A stretch of DNA of 64,000 bases from Polynucleobacter sp. MWH-Loch1C5 (GCF_018881775.1 NZ_JACVPR010000001.1:1320318-1384317); one strand, 5' to 3'. Positions 25,230 to 36,029 are shown, numbered from the stretch's first letter. Numbers and translations: made by a program. Notes: generated by a model from the letters alone, not told the origin.

Positions 25230-26120
25230 ATGAATGCAACTTTTCGACAACTACGATTGTTTCTTGCATTGGTTGACACTGGTAGTGTCAGTGGAGCGGC
25301 ACGCAAGACTTTTGTGACGCAACCCACTGCCTCAATGCAATTAAAAGAACTCAGCGAAACCATTGGCCAACCACTTTTCGAGGTGATTGCTAAAAAAGTG
25401 TATCTCACGCAGGCTGGTGAAAAGTTAGCCTTAACCGCGCGCGCCATGATGGATGAATGGACGGGTTTTCAGCAAGAGTTGGCAGAAATGAAAGGCTTAA
25501 CGCGCGGCCAACTAAAAGTCGCTGCGGTGAGTACAGCTAAATACTTCATTCCGCAGATGCTAGGTGAGTTCTGCCGCCAATACCCCGATATTGATGTTGC
25601 CTTTGAGGTGATTAATCGTGATGGTGTGGTGCAGCGTCTTGAGAAGAATATGGATGATTTGTACATCATGTCGATGCCACCCAAGCATATCGACATTGAG
25701 GATCAGATTTTCATGGCTAATCCATTGGTTTTATTTGTAGCGCATGATCATCCTCTAGCCAAGAAAAAAACCATTCAGTTAAAGGATCTCAAATCTGAGC
25801 GCTTTATTATGCGCGAACAAGGCTCAGGGACTCGTATGGCAATTGATGCCTACTTTAAGAAAAAACATTTTTCACCCACGATCCGTCTAGAGTTAGGCAC
25901 TAATGAAGCCGTCAGAAACTCGGTAGCAGCCAATTTGGGGATTTCAGTTTTATCCATTCATGCTTTGCAATCGAGTCTGGAGAGGGGTGATATCAAGGTG
26001 CTCAAGGTGGCTGATTTTGAGCTGGTCTCACATTGGCACATCGTGACACTCAAAGGTAAAAAGCTCTCACCGATTGCGGCTAGTTTTAAGAAACACTTAT
26101 TACAAAAAATGTCGCGCTAA
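25230..26120 (+). CDS. LysR-family regulator, CbbR/CmpR-like
   Basis: The 296-aa protein has an N-terminal HTH, RQLRLFLALVDTGSVSGAARKTFVTQPTASMQLKELSE, and a periplasmic-binding-like effector domain (RGQLKVAAVSTAKYFIPQMLGEFC). The close similarity to CbbR/CmpR layout and the divergent sbtA point to regulation of inorganic-carbon uptake. The 87-bp shared promoter region is AT-rich. The effector is unknown. Confidence 0.85.
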   Translation: MNATFRQLRLFLALVDTGSVSGAARKTFVTQPTASMQLKELSETIGQPLFEVIAKKVYLTQAGEKLALTARAMMDEWTGFQQELAEMKGLTRGQLKVAAVSTAKYFIPQMLGEFCRQYPDIDVAFEVINRDGVVQRLEKNMDDLYIMSMPPKHIDIEDQIFMANPLVLFVAHDHPLAKKKTIQLKDLKSERFIMREQGSGTRMAIDAYFKKKHFSPTIRLELGTNEAVRNSVAANLGISVLSIHALQSSLERGDIKVLKVADFELVSHWHIVTLKGKKLSPIAASFKKHLLQKMSR

Positions 26121-26181
26121 ATCAGTCTTTTAGGACATGACCCCACAAGCAGAATGTTTCAATTCGCTTTAACATGGGGGC

Positions 26182-27162
26182 ATGACAAAAAAGAAAATTG
26201 GCGTAATCGGTGCGGGTATTGCAGGTTTATCTTGTGCCAAAGAACTCGTATCTGCGGGTTTCGATGTCACGGTTTTTGATAAAGGCCGAGGCGTCGGAGG
26301 TCGGATGAGCCATCGTCACTTTGAGAACTGGGGTGCTGATCATGGTGCTCAGTATTTCACTGTTAAAAATCCACTGTTTGCCAAAGAAGCAGAGATTTGG
26401 CTCAAAGAAAATGTCATTGCTCCTTGGCAAGGTCGACTCGCAAAGATTGATAACACGGTCGCTGAGTATCAAGATGAGGTGATTCGTTATGTCGGTACGC
26501 CCGGCATGAATGCTCCTGCTAAATATCTAGCGCAGGGCCATAAATTACATACCAGCTACACCGTTACAGAAATCAAGCGCAGCCAAGGGTATTGGTCGGT
26601 CGTTACTAAAGAGTGCGGTGAGTTGGAATACGCTTTTGATTTCATGATTTTTGCTATTCCTTCCGTGCAAGCCAAGCATCTGATTGATCGCTACTCCACC
26701 TCTTTAAGAGACCTTTGCGACAGCGCCAAGATGTTACCTTGTTGGACTTTGATGGCTTATCTCAAAAATCCACTCAGCCTCAACTTTGATGGAGCTTTTG
26801 TCAAAAATCATATGTATTCTTGGATTGCTAGAGACAGTGATAAACCAGAGCGATCCATTTATGAAAGTTGGGTTGCGCAAGCCAGCCCTGAATGGTCGAC
26901 CGAGCATGTGGATATTGCTCCTGCAGAGGTCGAGCTTTATCTCACTGAGGGCTTTAAAGATTTGACCGGCTGCGAGTGTGATTTGTACCAAACTCATTTA
27001 TGGCGCTATGCCAGACTTGAAACACCCCAAGAACTCAATTATTCGATAGACCCTCACGCCAAATTGGCTGTTTGTGGAGATTGGTTAAGAAACTCTACGG
27101 TCGAAGATGCGTGGTTGAGTGGTTATTATCTTGGGCAAGGCTTGTCTGAGGTATTGAGATAA
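26182..27162 (+). CDS. FAD-dependent amine oxidase-like oxidoreductase
   Basis: The 326-aa protein has an N-terminal FAD Rossmann motif GVIGAGIAGLSCAKELVSAGFDVTVFDKG followed by GGRMSHR, as in renalase-like flavoproteins. A late FAD contact AVCGDWLRNSTVEDAWLSGYYLG is also seen. The substrate is unknown. A small DUF2805 gene follows by 3 nt, a frequent partner in betaproteobacteria. Confidence 0.8.
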   Translation: MTKKKIGVIGAGIAGLSCAKELVSAGFDVTVFDKGRGVGGRMSHRHFENWGADHGAQYFTVKNPLFAKEAEIWLKENVIAPWQGRLAKIDNTVAEYQDEVIRYVGTPGMNAPAKYLAQGHKLHTSYTVTEIKRSQGYWSVVTKECGELEYAFDFMIFAIPSVQAKHLIDRYSTSLRDLCDSAKMLPCWTLMAYLKNPLSLNFDGAFVKNHMYSWIARDSDKPERSIYESWVAQASPEWSTEHVDIAPAEVELYLTEGFKDLTGCECDLYQTHLWRYARLETPQELNYSIDPHAKLAVCGDWLRNSTVEDAWLSGYYLGQGLSEVLR

Positions 27163-27165
27163 ACG

Positions 27166-27426
27166 ATGTCTACTAAGCAGTGGAGTCCTGAAGATTTATC
27201 TCGCATCATTGAGATGGCTTGGGAGGATCGCACTCCCTTTGATGCAATACAGGCTCAATTTGGTCTGACAGAAGCTCAGACGAAGGCTTTGATGCGTCAA
27301 GAACTTAAGAGAAGTTCCTATGAACTGTGGCGTCAAAGAGTCACAGGCAGAAATACTAAGCATCAAGCTCTACGGTCTAAAGAAGTCATACGAGCCTATT
27401 GTGCGACCCAATATAAGCCCAAATAA
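27166..27426 (+). CDS. DUF2805 / TIGR03643 family protein
   Basis: The 86-aa protein has the family pattern: WSPEDLSRIIEMAWEDRTPFDAI, then GLTEAQTKALMRQELKRSSYELWRQRV and GRNTKH. The predicted helices resemble a small HTH, but no function is known. Starts 3 nt after the flavoprotein gene. Confidence 0.85.
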   Translation: MSTKQWSPEDLSRIIEMAWEDRTPFDAIQAQFGLTEAQTKALMRQELKRSSYELWRQRVTGRNTKHQALRSKEVIRAYCATQYKPK

Positions 27427-27446
27427 TCAATAGTTATCGTAGCGCT

Positions 27447-28238
27447 TTATTGGGCAAGTGCTTTTCTAATCCAATAAGACAGCCCATCAACCAGCATGAC
27501 CAAAATAATCATGCTCAGTAAGAGGGTGCTAGTTTCTTGCATTTGAAATAAGCCCATATGAAAAGACAGCATCTGACCTAGACCACCGCCGCCAACGACG
27601 CCTAAAACAGCCGCTGCACGAATATTGTTTTCCCAACGATACAGCGTATATGAAATTAACTGGGGCAGCACGGTCGGTAAGGTGGCATATAAAAAGATAT
27701 TGAGCTCTGATAGGCCATTACTTCTTAGGCTATCTGCGCAATGAGGGGGTGCGTTTTCAATGGACTCTGCAAACAGTCTACCGAGCACCCCAGATGTGTG
27801 TAAAGCCAGAGCTAATGTACCAGCAAAGGGGCCTAAACCTACAGAAATCAAAATGAGGGCTGCCCATACTAATTCAGGGATAGAGCGTAAAGCGTTTAAT
27901 AGTAAGCGCGTGAGTGTTCTCAAGCGTGCAGGATCAGCGCTATGCGTCTGGCTCGCTGATAAAGCAAAAAAGATTCCCAAGATGGCAGCAATCAAGGTGC
28001 CCAGGGCAGACATGGCAATCGTTTCTAAGGACGCTACTAAAACTTTCTGCAAAAAAGATGAATCTAAATTAGGCGAGAGCAACTCGCCAAAGAAGCGACT
28101 CATTAAAGTCCAGCTGCGCTCTGAAAATAAACGATGCAGTTGTAAGTCCAGTGAGTAAAAGCTCAAGACCAAAAGCGCTGAGATACCTAAGAGCAAGGTA
28201 TAAATACGCCAAGACGATTCGCGTGTCATCGTTTGCAT
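27447..28238 (-). CDS. phnE: Phosphonate/phosphite ABC transporter permease PhnE (second copy)
   Basis: The 263-aa inner-membrane permease of the PhnE family has about six segments and the EAA-type loop LRSNGLSELNIFLYATLPTVLPQLISYTLYRWENNIRAAAVLGVVGGGGLG. It is the last gene of phnD-phnC-phnE-phnE and follows the first permease by 1 nt. It probably heterodimerises with it. Confidence 0.9.
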   Translation of the reverse strand: MQTMTRESSWRIYTLLLGISALLVLSFYSLDLQLHRLFSERSWTLMSRFFGELLSPNLDSSFLQKVLVASLETIAMSALGTLIAAILGIFFALSASQTHSADPARLRTLTRLLLNALRSIPELVWAALILISVGLGPFAGTLALALHTSGVLGRLFAESIENAPPHCADSLRSNGLSELNIFLYATLPTVLPQLISYTLYRWENNIRAAAVLGVVGGGGLGQMLSFHMGLFQMQETSTLLLSMIILVMLVDGLSYWIRKALAQ

Positions 28239-28239
28239 C

Positions 28240-29073
28240 TTAGGCCAGTATCTTTCTGATTTGACTGCTCAAGGCGTCTGCGAGTGCCACCAATACAATA
28301 AATACCAGCAAGATTGTTGCGACCTCTGAGCCATTAAACATCTTCATTGAGTTATCCATTTGCTGACCGAGGCCACCTGCACCCACAAAGCCTAAAACAG
28401 CCGATGAACGAATTGCGCATTCCCAACGGTAGACTGTATAGCTAGTGAGCTCAGCGAGGTTTTGCGGTAGCACCGCGTATAAAAAAGTTTGTAATCGTCC
28501 GGCACCGTTAGTCATGAGTGCGCGACTGGATTCAGTGCCGCCACTTTCTAAGATCTCGCCGTAGATCTTGCCAAGCATGCCTGCATAAGTCAGTGCAATC
28601 GCCAATACACCCGCAGCAGGTCCTAAGCCCACCACACGCACAAACACCAAAGCCCAGACTAACTCTGGGATGCTGCGCATCAGGACTAATAGACCACGTA
28701 TGATTTGGCGAAAAATAAAAGGTAGGCGATTCATCTTCCCTGTTAGAGCTGAGATAGATAGCACGCGCGTGCTCAGAAGCGTTAATGGCACAGCCAAGAT
28801 CAATGCTAAAAAAGTCCCAGCGCTTGCAATGGCAATCGTCCGCCAAGCTTCTAGGGCAATCAGTTGCAGAAAATCACCTTGAATATTAGGTGGAAAAAAA
28901 TCTGCTAAAAATTTCAGGGTTACTTTTAAATTCTGGGCCTCAAAAAAAAGCCAAGGGCGAAACTCAGTCGCGATCAGGCTGGGAACGAGTAACACAATCC
29001 CCAGAAAAAACCAGGTGAGCCGAGCATGCCAAGCAGGATCTTTTAACTGAGGGTGCAGCGCGACAGAGCTCAT
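28240..29073 (-). CDS. phnE: Phosphonate/phosphite ABC transporter permease PhnE (first copy)
   Basis: The 277-aa permease shows the LMTNGAGRLQTFLYAVLPQNLAELTSYTVYRWECAIRSSAVLGFVGAGGLG loop, homologous to the next gene. Membrane segments begin WFFLGIVLLVPSLIATEF. It overlaps phnC by 4 nt. Two different permeases in tandem suggest duplication followed by specialisation. Confidence 0.9.
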   Translation of the reverse strand: MSSVALHPQLKDPAWHARLTWFFLGIVLLVPSLIATEFRPWLFFEAQNLKVTLKFLADFFPPNIQGDFLQLIALEAWRTIAIASAGTFLALILAVPLTLLSTRVLSISALTGKMNRLPFIFRQIIRGLLVLMRSIPELVWALVFVRVVGLGPAAGVLAIALTYAGMLGKIYGEILESGGTESSRALMTNGAGRLQTFLYAVLPQNLAELTSYTVYRWECAIRSSAVLGFVGAGGLGQQMDNSMKMFNGSEVATILLVFIVLVALADALSSQIRKILA

Positions 29074-29909
29074 GAAGTCAAGCCGCTTTCAGAAGCGCAA
29101 GAGGGTTTCACTTGCGATAGCACCTCATCTTCATTGATGAGATGAGTGAGCTCATGTTGGTTTTGAGCATACAGTTCACGTAACTGGGTAGGTGTGATCG
29201 ATTGAGCCGACTGATCAAAAGCGAGCCGTCCATTTTGTAGACCGATGACACGCGGAAACTCTTGTGTGGCTACATCTACCTGATGCAAGGTCACAATGAG
29301 AGTCACTCGGCGTTTATGAGCTTCTGCGATCAATGTTTGTATCGCTTGTTTGGAACGTTTAGGATCTAGCGCTGACAAAGGCTCATCGACTAGCCAAAGG
29401 CCAGCATGACTCATGAGCACCTTGGCTAAACCCACTCGTTGACGCTCACCTCCAGACAGTCGATCCACACGTTGCCATAACTTATCTTCCAGATCAAAAG
29501 CACTCAAGACCTCGAATCCGTCTCTAGCAAATTGGGGATAGATCAAATTGGCTAAGCTCTCTAATAGACTCAGTTCTGGTAGACGGCTCGCAGATAGAGC
29601 GGTGATGACTCGTTGGCGAGGGGGTAAAGGAGGAATTTGGGGCGCATAAAATAGTTGGCTACGAAACTCTTGGAGTTTGCCTACCGATAAATTCCAGGGG
29701 TTAAGATCATCCAGTCTGACTATGCCGCTTTGGGGTTTCAGGGCCGCTGCAATGACTTGCAATAGAGTAGTCTTACCTGAGCCCGAGGGGCCAATTAAAG
29801 CAATGTGTTCTCCAGATTGAATCGATAAAGAAATATCTTGCAGTGAAAACGCCCCATCCTGCGGGCTCGCAGGATGTTGGGCATAGATATGTTCGAGCTG
29901 AACCCTCAC
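29070..29909 (-). CDS. phnC: Phosphonate/phosphite ABC transporter ATPase PhnC
   Basis: The 279-aa ATPase carries Walker A GPSGSGKTTLLQ, signature LSGGERQRVGLAKVL, Walker B WLVDEPLSALD and an H-loop (LIVTLHQVD). It energises the PhnE pair. The start overlaps phnD by 1 nt. The C-terminal ~45 residues extend past the core with no known motif. Confidence 0.93.
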   Translation of the reverse strand: MRVQLEHIYAQHPASPQDGAFSLQDISLSIQSGEHIALIGPSGSGKTTLLQVIAAALKPQSGIVRLDDLNPWNLSVGKLQEFRSQLFYAPQIPPLPPRQRVITALSASRLPELSLLESLANLIYPQFARDGFEVLSAFDLEDKLWQRVDRLSGGERQRVGLAKVLMSHAGLWLVDEPLSALDPKRSKQAIQTLIAEAHKRRVTLIVTLHQVDVATQEFPRVIGLQNGRLAFDQSAQSITPTQLRELYAQNQHELTHLINEDEVLSQVKPSCASESGLTS

Positions 29910-30769
29910 TATTTAATCAATCCAGCACTACGACCTGCACGCTCGAGAGCTTTATAGTTCTCTGCCTTGGTTGGAACATATTTGCTAGCGCGATTTAAGG
30001 TCAATATTTCTTTACCTTCAGGGGTATTCATGTCGATCGCTAAGATAGCTTTAGTGATTTTTTCACGTAAGGCTGCTGGCATATCGGCGTGTACAGACCA
30101 GTTGTAATTGAAATAAGCTGGCGTGGTAAAGAAGACATCAACCTTGCTGGTATCCACTTTGTTTTCGGTCACAAATTTATTCCAGACGGTGATATCCAAA
30201 GCAGCGGCATCTACGCGACCGCTGACGACTGAGGCAATCGTGGCGTCATGGGCGCCTGAGTAAGCCACACGTTTGAAGTCTTTCTCTGGATCAATCCCTG
30301 CCTCGAGTAAGAAGGTGCGAGGCATTAAATGTCCTGAGGTACTTGACTGTGAACCAAAACTGACTTGCTTGCCTTTTAAGTCTGCTAATTTAGTAATGCC
30401 TGAACTTTTCTGCGTGATAAAGACAGAGCGAAACTTCGTATCTTCCTCGCGCTGTGCAATAGGGATGACTTTTCCACCGGAGCGGATTTGAGCTTGAACA
30501 TGCGTAAAGCCACCGAACCAAACAAGATCAACCTGTTTGTTGACAAGTGCCTCAACAGCGGCTGGGTAGTCGTTCACAGGAGTGAACTCCACTTTCATGC
30601 CGAGACTTTTTTGCAGATACTGACTTAAAGGACCAAATTTTCTGATTTGTTCCGTCGCAGCTTCTTCTGGAATCGTAGTCACACGCAAGACTTGTTGAGC
30701 GTGAGCCACAGAAAAGAGGGCGACAAAAGACAGCGCTAGGCTAGACTTAATCCAGAGACGTTTATTCAT
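29909..30769 (-). CDS. phnD: Phosphate/phosphite/phosphonate-binding protein PhnD
   Basis: The 286-aa periplasmic binding protein has a signal peptide ending AHA-Q. The PhnD fold marks are LRVTTIPEEAATEQIRKFGPLSQYLQK, VDLVWFGGFTHVQAQ, KGKQVSFGSQSSTSGHLMPR and YSGAHDATIASVVSGRVDAAALD. It delivers an oxidised or reduced phosphorus compound to PhnCE. No C-P lyase or ptxD gene is in the window and no PHO box was found upstream, so the ligand is open. Confidence 0.9.
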   Translation of the reverse strand: MNKRLWIKSSLALSFVALFSVAHAQQVLRVTTIPEEAATEQIRKFGPLSQYLQKSLGMKVEFTPVNDYPAAVEALVNKQVDLVWFGGFTHVQAQIRSGGKVIPIAQREEDTKFRSVFITQKSSGITKLADLKGKQVSFGSQSSTSGHLMPRTFLLEAGIDPEKDFKRVAYSGAHDATIASVVSGRVDAAALDITVWNKFVTENKVDTSKVDVFFTTPAYFNYNWSVHADMPAALREKITKAILAIDMNTPEGKEILTLNRASKYVPTKAENYKALERAGRSAGLIK

Positions 30770-31105
30770 TGAATGCTTTCTAAATTTATGGCTCCAAATA
30801 GTCGAGCATGATGAAAGATCTAATGTGATCTATCTATACTCAATCCATTCGACTTTTGGGACACCGAGGCTCTAACTGAGCACTTATATACATCACTCAT
30901 ACCAACGGCTGGCGTTTGGTGATGAGGTTTACCGTAATTTAACATTTTCTATTCACTAAATGCAAATCCTTAAGTGAGACCTCATTCAGGTTGCGATTAA
31001 TAGGCCTATATCAAAATTTCGACTATTTAAAGCACTTTTTCTTAGTTCCCTAGAGTTTCTCTTACCACTACATTGCAAGTTCAGAATTTAGAAAGTGAGA
31101 AAAAC
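30770..31105. other. Divergent intergenic region between phnD and sbp
   Basis: This 336-bp AT-rich stretch must hold the promoters of the phn operon (minus) and sbp (plus). I find no TGTCA-type PHO half-site pair facing phnD and no unambiguous CysB site. An imperfect dyad, CCAACG-GCTGG-CGTTTGG, lies at 30902-30919. Nothing else could be assigned. Confidence 0.5.
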
Positions 31106-32110
31106 ATGAGAAACAGATCGATAAACCGTTTATTTGTAGCAATAGCTTTATCAGTCGGCATTGTCTTGCCTAGCTTTGGTCAAGCAGTAATCACGAATGT
31201 ATCGTATGACCCCACCCGAGAGTTTTACCAAGACTACAACAAGGCGTTTGCAGCGCATTGGAAAAAAACATCAGGTCAAGATGTGCAGTTCAAACAATCC
31301 CACGGTGGCTCTGGTAAACAGGCGCGCGCAGTCATAGACGGTTTGGAGGCCGATGTTGTAACACTCGCCTTGGCTTATGACGTCGATATTCTTGCGGAGA
31401 AGGATCTCATCCCTAAGGATTGGCAAAAACGTTTGAAGCACAACTCTGCACCCTACACATCAACCATTGTTTTTCTAGTTCGCAAAGGTAATCCTAAAGG
31501 AATCAAAGATTGGAATGATTTGGCCAAGCTGGGTGTCGATGTGGTGACGCCTAACCCTAAAACCTCGGGTGGAGCCCGCTGGAATTACCTGGCAGCTTGG
31601 GCTTATGCCTTGAAGCAACCGGGTGGTAGCGATAAAACAGCTCGTGATTTTGTCAAAAAACTGTATGCGAACGTCAAAGTACTTGATTCCGGTGCGCGAG
31701 GTTCTTTAACCACTTTTGCTGAGCGTGGGGTGGGGGATGTCTTTATATCTTGGGAAAATGAGGCATTCTTGGCGGTCAAAGAGCTAGGACCCGATAAGTT
31801 CGAGCTCGTGACACCTTCTTTATCTATCTTGGCTGAGCCACCGGTCACGATCGTCGATAAGAACGTTGATAAAAAAGGTACTCGTAAAGTTGCTACTGCC
31901 TATCTAGACTATCTATATTCTCCAGAAGGACAAGATCTTGCTGGTAAACATTACTATCGCCCGATTGATCCGAAGGTAGCAGCTAAATACTCTAGCCAGT
32001 TTGCTAAGGTCAAGTTATTTAAGATTGATGAAGTTTTTGGCGGTTGGCAAAAAGCCCAAAAAACTCACTTCAGTGATGGGGGCGTGTTCGATCAGATCAT
32101 TGTGAAATAA
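31106..32110 (+). CDS. sbp: Sulfate/thiosulfate-binding protein (copy 1)
   Basis: The ~334-aa periplasmic protein has a signal peptide ending FGQA. Family marks are [74 protein letters not shown] and [15 protein letters not shown]. It delivers sulfate to CysTWA. The ATG at 31106 begins the signal peptide; an upstream in-frame start would add 11 polar residues. It has its own terminator, so it is a separate unit from cysTWA. Confidence 0.94.
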   Translation: MRNRSINRLFVAIALSVGIVLPSFGQAVITNVSYDPTREFYQDYNKAFAAHWKKTSGQDVQFKQSHGGSGKQARAVIDGLEADVVTLALAYDVDILAEKDLIPKDWQKRLKHNSAPYTSTIVFLVRKGNPKGIKDWNDLAKLGVDVVTPNPKTSGGARWNYLAAWAYALKQPGGSDKTARDFVKKLYANVKVLDSGARGSLTTFAERGVGDVFISWENEAFLAVKELGPDKFELVTPSLSILAEPPVTIVDKNVDKKGTRKVATAYLDYLYSPEGQDLAGKHYYRPIDPKVAAKYSSQFAKVKLFKIDEVFGGWQKAQKTHFSDGGVFDQIIVK

Positions 32111-32148
32111 GTTTCTCTTTGGCTCTGACTCCTCCTAGTCTGACCATC

Positions 32149-32174
32149 ACCGCCCGGAATCCGGGCGGTTTTTT
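32149..32174 (+). terminator. Rho-independent terminator of sbp
   Basis: The strong stem ACCGCCCGG / CCGGGCGGT has an AAT loop and is followed by six T residues, 39 nt past the stop codon. Confidence 0.9.
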
Positions 32175-32264
32175 CTTGATTTGCCGTCTATAGTCGTTTT
32201 TCTTATAAGCAAATGACCATTTATTGGTTCACTTCTCCTCAATTCGTTTCTAGACTCACGGTCT

Positions 32265-33104
32265 ATGACTATTTTGAAGAAAAATCAGATATTTCCGGGC
32301 TTTAACCTATCCTTAGGTTACACCCTGGTCTATTTGTCCCTGATTGTTTTGATTCCTCTGTCTGCCGTGGTATTCAAGTCCTCCCAATTGGGTTGGTCTG
32401 GATTCTGGGAGACAGTCACAGCCCCTCGTGTAGTTGCTTCTTACCAACTGAGCTTTGGTCTAGCATTGATTGCTGGTTTGATTAATGCAGTTTTTGGCCT
32501 CATCTTTGCCTGGGTTTTAGTGCGTTATAGTTTTTTTGGTAAGAGCCTGATTGATGCCCTGGTGGACTTGCCGTTTGCATTGCCAACGGCTGTTACAGGC
32601 ATTGCCTTGACTGCTTTATATGCAAAAAATGGCTGGATTGGACAATACTTAGAACCCTTGGGGATCAAGGTGGCATTTACCCCCTTGGGTATCTTGATTG
32701 CACTTATTTTTATTGGCTTGCCTTTTGTAGTGAGGACAGTGCAGCCGATTCTTGAAGATCTCGAGGCTGAGTTAGAAGAAGCATCTGCTAGTTTGGGTGC
32801 CAATCGTTGGCAAACATTTCGTTTAGTTGTCTTCCCAATCTTGTTGCCAGCTCTTTTAACTGGTTATGCCCTCGCATTCGCTCGTGCCGTAGGTGAGTAT
32901 GGCTCAGTCATCTTTATTGCAGGCAATATCCCGATGGTTTCAGAAATTACTCCTTTGATGATTATCACTAAGCTTGAACAGTATGACTATGCCGGAGCTA
33001 CTGCAATCGCAGTAGTGATGTTACTCATTTCTTTACTCTTGCTTCTGGCAATCAATGGTTTGCAGGCCTGGACTGCAAAGCGTACAGGTCGGAGTCGTGT
33101 ATGA
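32265..33104 (+). CDS. cysT: Sulfate ABC transporter permease CysT (CysU)
   Basis: The 279-aa permease has six membrane segments and the EAA loop [32 protein letters not shown]. Its start-region [24 protein letters not shown] is typical of CysT. It overlaps cysW by 4 nt. Confidence 0.95.
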   Translation: MTILKKNQIFPGFNLSLGYTLVYLSLIVLIPLSAVVFKSSQLGWSGFWETVTAPRVVASYQLSFGLALIAGLINAVFGLIFAWVLVRYSFFGKSLIDALVDLPFALPTAVTGIALTALYAKNGWIGQYLEPLGIKVAFTPLGILIALIFIGLPFVVRTVQPILEDLEAELEEASASLGANRWQTFRLVVFPILLPALLTGYALAFARAVGEYGSVIFIAGNIPMVSEITPLMIITKLEQYDYAGATAIAVVMLLISLLLLLAINGLQAWTAKRTGRSRV

Positions 33105-33991
33105 GTATTTTGATAACGACCCCTACCCGTTTTGAGGCGAGCCAGGCAACTCGGGAGCCACGTTGGTTGAAGTACACCTTCATTACTATTTCGCTCCTAT
33201 TTTTTGCTGTTTTTTTACTCATGCCATTGTTGGCTGTCTTTGTGGAAGCTTTACGTAAAGGCTGGTCGGTTTATTTGCACGCAATTGTTGAGCCAGATGC
33301 TTTAGCTGCCATTCGCTTAACACTCATTGCGGCACTTATTTCTGTCCCCCTCAATCTAATCTTTGGGGTTGCGGCTGCTTGGGCAATTACCAAGTTTGAT
33401 TTCAAAGGTAAGCATATTTTGATTACCCTGATTGATTTACCCTTCTCGGTCTCACCGGTGATTGCAGGTCTCATTTATGTCTTGGTATTTGGTGCGCAAG
33501 GTTGGTTGGGGCCGTGGCTGCAGGAGCATGACATCAAAATCATCTTTGCTATTCCAGGCATAGTCTTAGCTACTATTTTTGTTACCTTCCCATTTGTGGC
33601 GCGTGAGCTTATTCCTCTGATGGAGGCACAAGGTCGTGAAGAGGAGGAAGCTGCAACTGTACTGGGTGCTAATGGGTGGCAAACATTTTGGAAAGTCACA
33701 TTGCCAAATATTAAATGGGGTTTGCTCTATGGTGTAGTGCTCTGTAATGCACGCGCTATGGGTGAGTTTGGAGCTGTATCAGTCGTATCAGGTCATATTC
33801 GAGGCTTTACAAACACCATCCCTTTGCATGTAGAAATTTTATATAACGAATATAACTTTGCCGCCGCTTTTGCCGTAGCTTCAATTCTGGCTCTATTGGC
33901 GCTATTAACGCTTGTTATCAAAACTTATGTGGAATGGCGTTTACGTCGCGAGACCCATCCTAGCCCGATTATTGAAGGACAGTACTCATGA
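33101..33991 (+). CDS. cysW: Sulfate ABC transporter permease CysW
   Basis: The 296-aa second permease has the loop [32 protein letters not shown] and the family stretch [20 protein letters not shown]. It is coupled by ATGA overlaps to cysT upstream and cysA downstream, making the heterodimeric channel of the sulfate importer. Confidence 0.95.
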   Translation: MSILITTPTRFEASQATREPRWLKYTFITISLLFFAVFLLMPLLAVFVEALRKGWSVYLHAIVEPDALAAIRLTLIAALISVPLNLIFGVAAAWAITKFDFKGKHILITLIDLPFSVSPVIAGLIYVLVFGAQGWLGPWLQEHDIKIIFAIPGIVLATIFVTFPFVARELIPLMEAQGREEEEAATVLGANGWQTFWKVTLPNIKWGLLYGVVLCNARAMGEFGAVSVVSGHIRGFTNTIPLHVEILYNEYNFAAAFAVASILALLALLTLVIKTYVEWRLRRETHPSPIIEGQYS

Positions 33992-35082
33992 GTATCGAAG
34001 TAAAAAATATTAATAAAAAATTTGGCAACTTTACTGCCCTAGATAATGTCTCTCTAGAGTTCCCAAGTGGTGAGCTAGTCGCATTACTGGGACCCTCAGG
34101 ATGTGGTAAGACAACATTGCTAAGAATTATTGCCGGTTTAGAGACCACTGATAGTGGCGAAGTTATTTTGGATGGGGTTGATGCATCAGGTACCCATGTT
34201 AGAGATCGTCAAGTTGGCTTTGTATTCCAGCACTATGCACTCTTTAGACATATGACCGTATTTGATAACGTTGCCTTTGGTCTGCGTGTCAAAGATAAAA
34301 AAGAGCGTTTGAGTGAAAAAGAAATTGCAGAAAAAGTACATAGCTTGCTGAACTTGGTGCAACTAGATTGGTTACATGATCGCTTCCCAGCGCAGCTCTC
34401 GGGTGGGCAACGTCAGCGAATTGCACTTGCACGAGCTTTAGCTGTTGAGCCCAAAGTTTTATTGCTTGATGAGCCTTTTGGTGCTCTAGATGCCAAAGTA
34501 CGTAAAGAACTACGGCGTTGGCTACGTAAATTACATGATGAACTCCATATCACCTCAATTTTTGTGACACATGATCAAGAGGAGGCGCTGGAGGTTGCAG
34601 ATCGTGTTGTTTTGATGAATAAAGGACATATCGAACAAATAGGGAGTCCAGACGAGGTATATGACAATCCAGCGACACCATTTGTGTATGGGTTTTTGGG
34701 TAATGTGAACTTATTTCATGGGCGTGTTGATGGTCAACATATCCAGGTGGGTGAGCACAGTTTGCAGTCTACAGATGCTAATTTTGCTGAGGGTACTTCA
34801 GTGATTGCATTTGCGCGCCCGCATGAACTTGACATTGTCGATAAAGACTCTCGTGCCGATGGTGTGGTTGCAAAGATTGATCGAATCTTATCTTTTGGCG
34901 TCAATTCTAGAATTGAATTATCTGCCTTAGAAGGTTCATCTGAAGATGGTTTGCCGCAGCACTTTGAAGTCGAGTTACCACGTTCTGAAGTACTCAATCG
35001 TGGTTTATCAGATGGCTTGGAAGTGCGTATTGTGCCGTCTCAATTAAAAGTTTTTGAAAAGCCTGAAGGTTTGCGCCCATGA
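33988..35082 (+). CDS. cysA: Sulfate ABC transporter ATP-binding protein CysA
   Basis: The 364-aa ATPase carries Walker [13 protein letters not shown], signature [15 protein letters not shown], Walker [13 protein letters not shown] and H-loop [11 protein letters not shown]-terminal TOBE-like regulatory domain follows (residues ~240-355). It powers CysTW and overlaps the downstream regulator by 4 nt. Confidence 0.95.
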   Translation: MSIEVKNINKKFGNFTALDNVSLEFPSGELVALLGPSGCGKTTLLRIIAGLETTDSGEVILDGVDASGTHVRDRQVGFVFQHYALFRHMTVFDNVAFGLRVKDKKERLSEKEIAEKVHSLLNLVQLDWLHDRFPAQLSGGQRQRIALARALAVEPKVLLLDEPFGALDAKVRKELRRWLRKLHDELHITSIFVTHDQEEALEVADRVVLMNKGHIEQIGSPDEVYDNPATPFVYGFLGNVNLFHGRVDGQHIQVGEHSLQSTDANFAEGTSVIAFARPHELDIVDKDSRADGVVAKIDRILSFGVNSRIELSALEGSSEDGLPQHFEVELPRSEVLNRGLSDGLEVRIVPSQLKVFEKPEGLRP

Positions 35083-36020
35083 ACTTTCAGCAACTGCGCA
35101 TCATCCGTGAAACGGTACGCTGTAATTACAATCTGACCGAGGTCGGTAATGCTTTATATACCTCCCAATCTGGTGTTAGTAAGCATATTAAGGATCTCGA
35201 AGATGAGTTGGGTGTGGAATTATTTGTACGTAAGGGTAAGCGTCTCTTAGGGCTGACTGAACCCGGTAAAGAGTTGCTGAATATTGTTGAGCGAATACTC
35301 TTAGATGCAAAAAATATTAAACAACTCGCTGATCAATTTAGTCAAAGGGACCAAGGGCAGTTAACGATAGCAACGACTCATACGCAAGCGCGTTATGCGC
35401 TACCTCATGTGATTCAGCAATTCAAGGCCGCATTTCCTAAAGTGCATCTAGCGCTTTATCAAGGTAGTCCTGAGGAAATTGTGGAGTTGCTCGCAGATGG
35501 TCGGGCTGATATTGGCATTGCTACCGAGGCCATCGATAACAGTGCTGAATTAGTTAGTTTTCCTTACTATAGTTGGCATCACGCAGTGATTGTTCCGAAA
35601 GGGCATGCCTTAGAAAAAGTGCCTAAGCCCAGCCTTGAGGATATTGCGGAATATCCGATCATTACTTATCACGACGGTTTCACGGGCCGTAAGAAAATTG
35701 ACCAAGCTTTTTTAAAAGCAGAAATAACACCAGACATTATTCTCTCAGCCCTAGATGCTGATGTGATTAAAACTTATGTGGAGTTAGGTATTGGTATTGG
35801 AGTGCTAGCTTCGGTGGCATATCAAAAAGAACGTGATATACAACTCACCCTTTTAAATAGTAATCACTTATTTGAACAAAACGTAACAAAAATTGCGATT
35901 CGGCGAGGCCATTTTCTAAGAGGCTTTGCCTACCGTTTTTTAGAGTTGTGTTCGCCAGAGCTCTCAGAAGAAGTGGTGCGTCTAGCACTAAACCCCATCG
36001 ATCAAACTCAACTAGATTAG
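35079..36020 (+). CDS. cysB: CysB-like LysR-family regulator
   Basis: The 313-aa protein has the length and N-terminus of CysB/Cbl ([45 protein letters not shown]). The effector domain contains [22 protein letters not shown], the N-acetylserine/sulfate-binding entry. It normally activates sulfate uptake and reduction. Here it is embedded inside the transporter operon between cysA and a second sbp, coupling its level to the genes it controls. Confidence 0.9.
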   Translation: MNFQQLRIIRETVRCNYNLTEVGNALYTSQSGVSKHIKDLEDELGVELFVRKGKRLLGLTEPGKELLNIVERILLDAKNIKQLADQFSQRDQGQLTIATTHTQARYALPHVIQQFKAAFPKVHLALYQGSPEEIVELLADGRADIGIATEAIDNSAELVSFPYYSWHHAVIVPKGHALEKVPKPSLEDIAEYPIITYHDGFTGRKKIDQAFLKAEITPDIILSALDADVIKTYVELGIGIGVLASVAYQKERDIQLTLLNSNHLFEQNVTKIAIRRGHFLRGFAYRFLELCSPELSEEVVRLALNPIDQTQLD

Positions 36021-36029
36021 GAAGACATC

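Noticed and set aside
30770..31105. PHO box before phnD
   Set aside because: No TGTCA-N6-TGTCA-like pair was seen on the minus strand in this gap.
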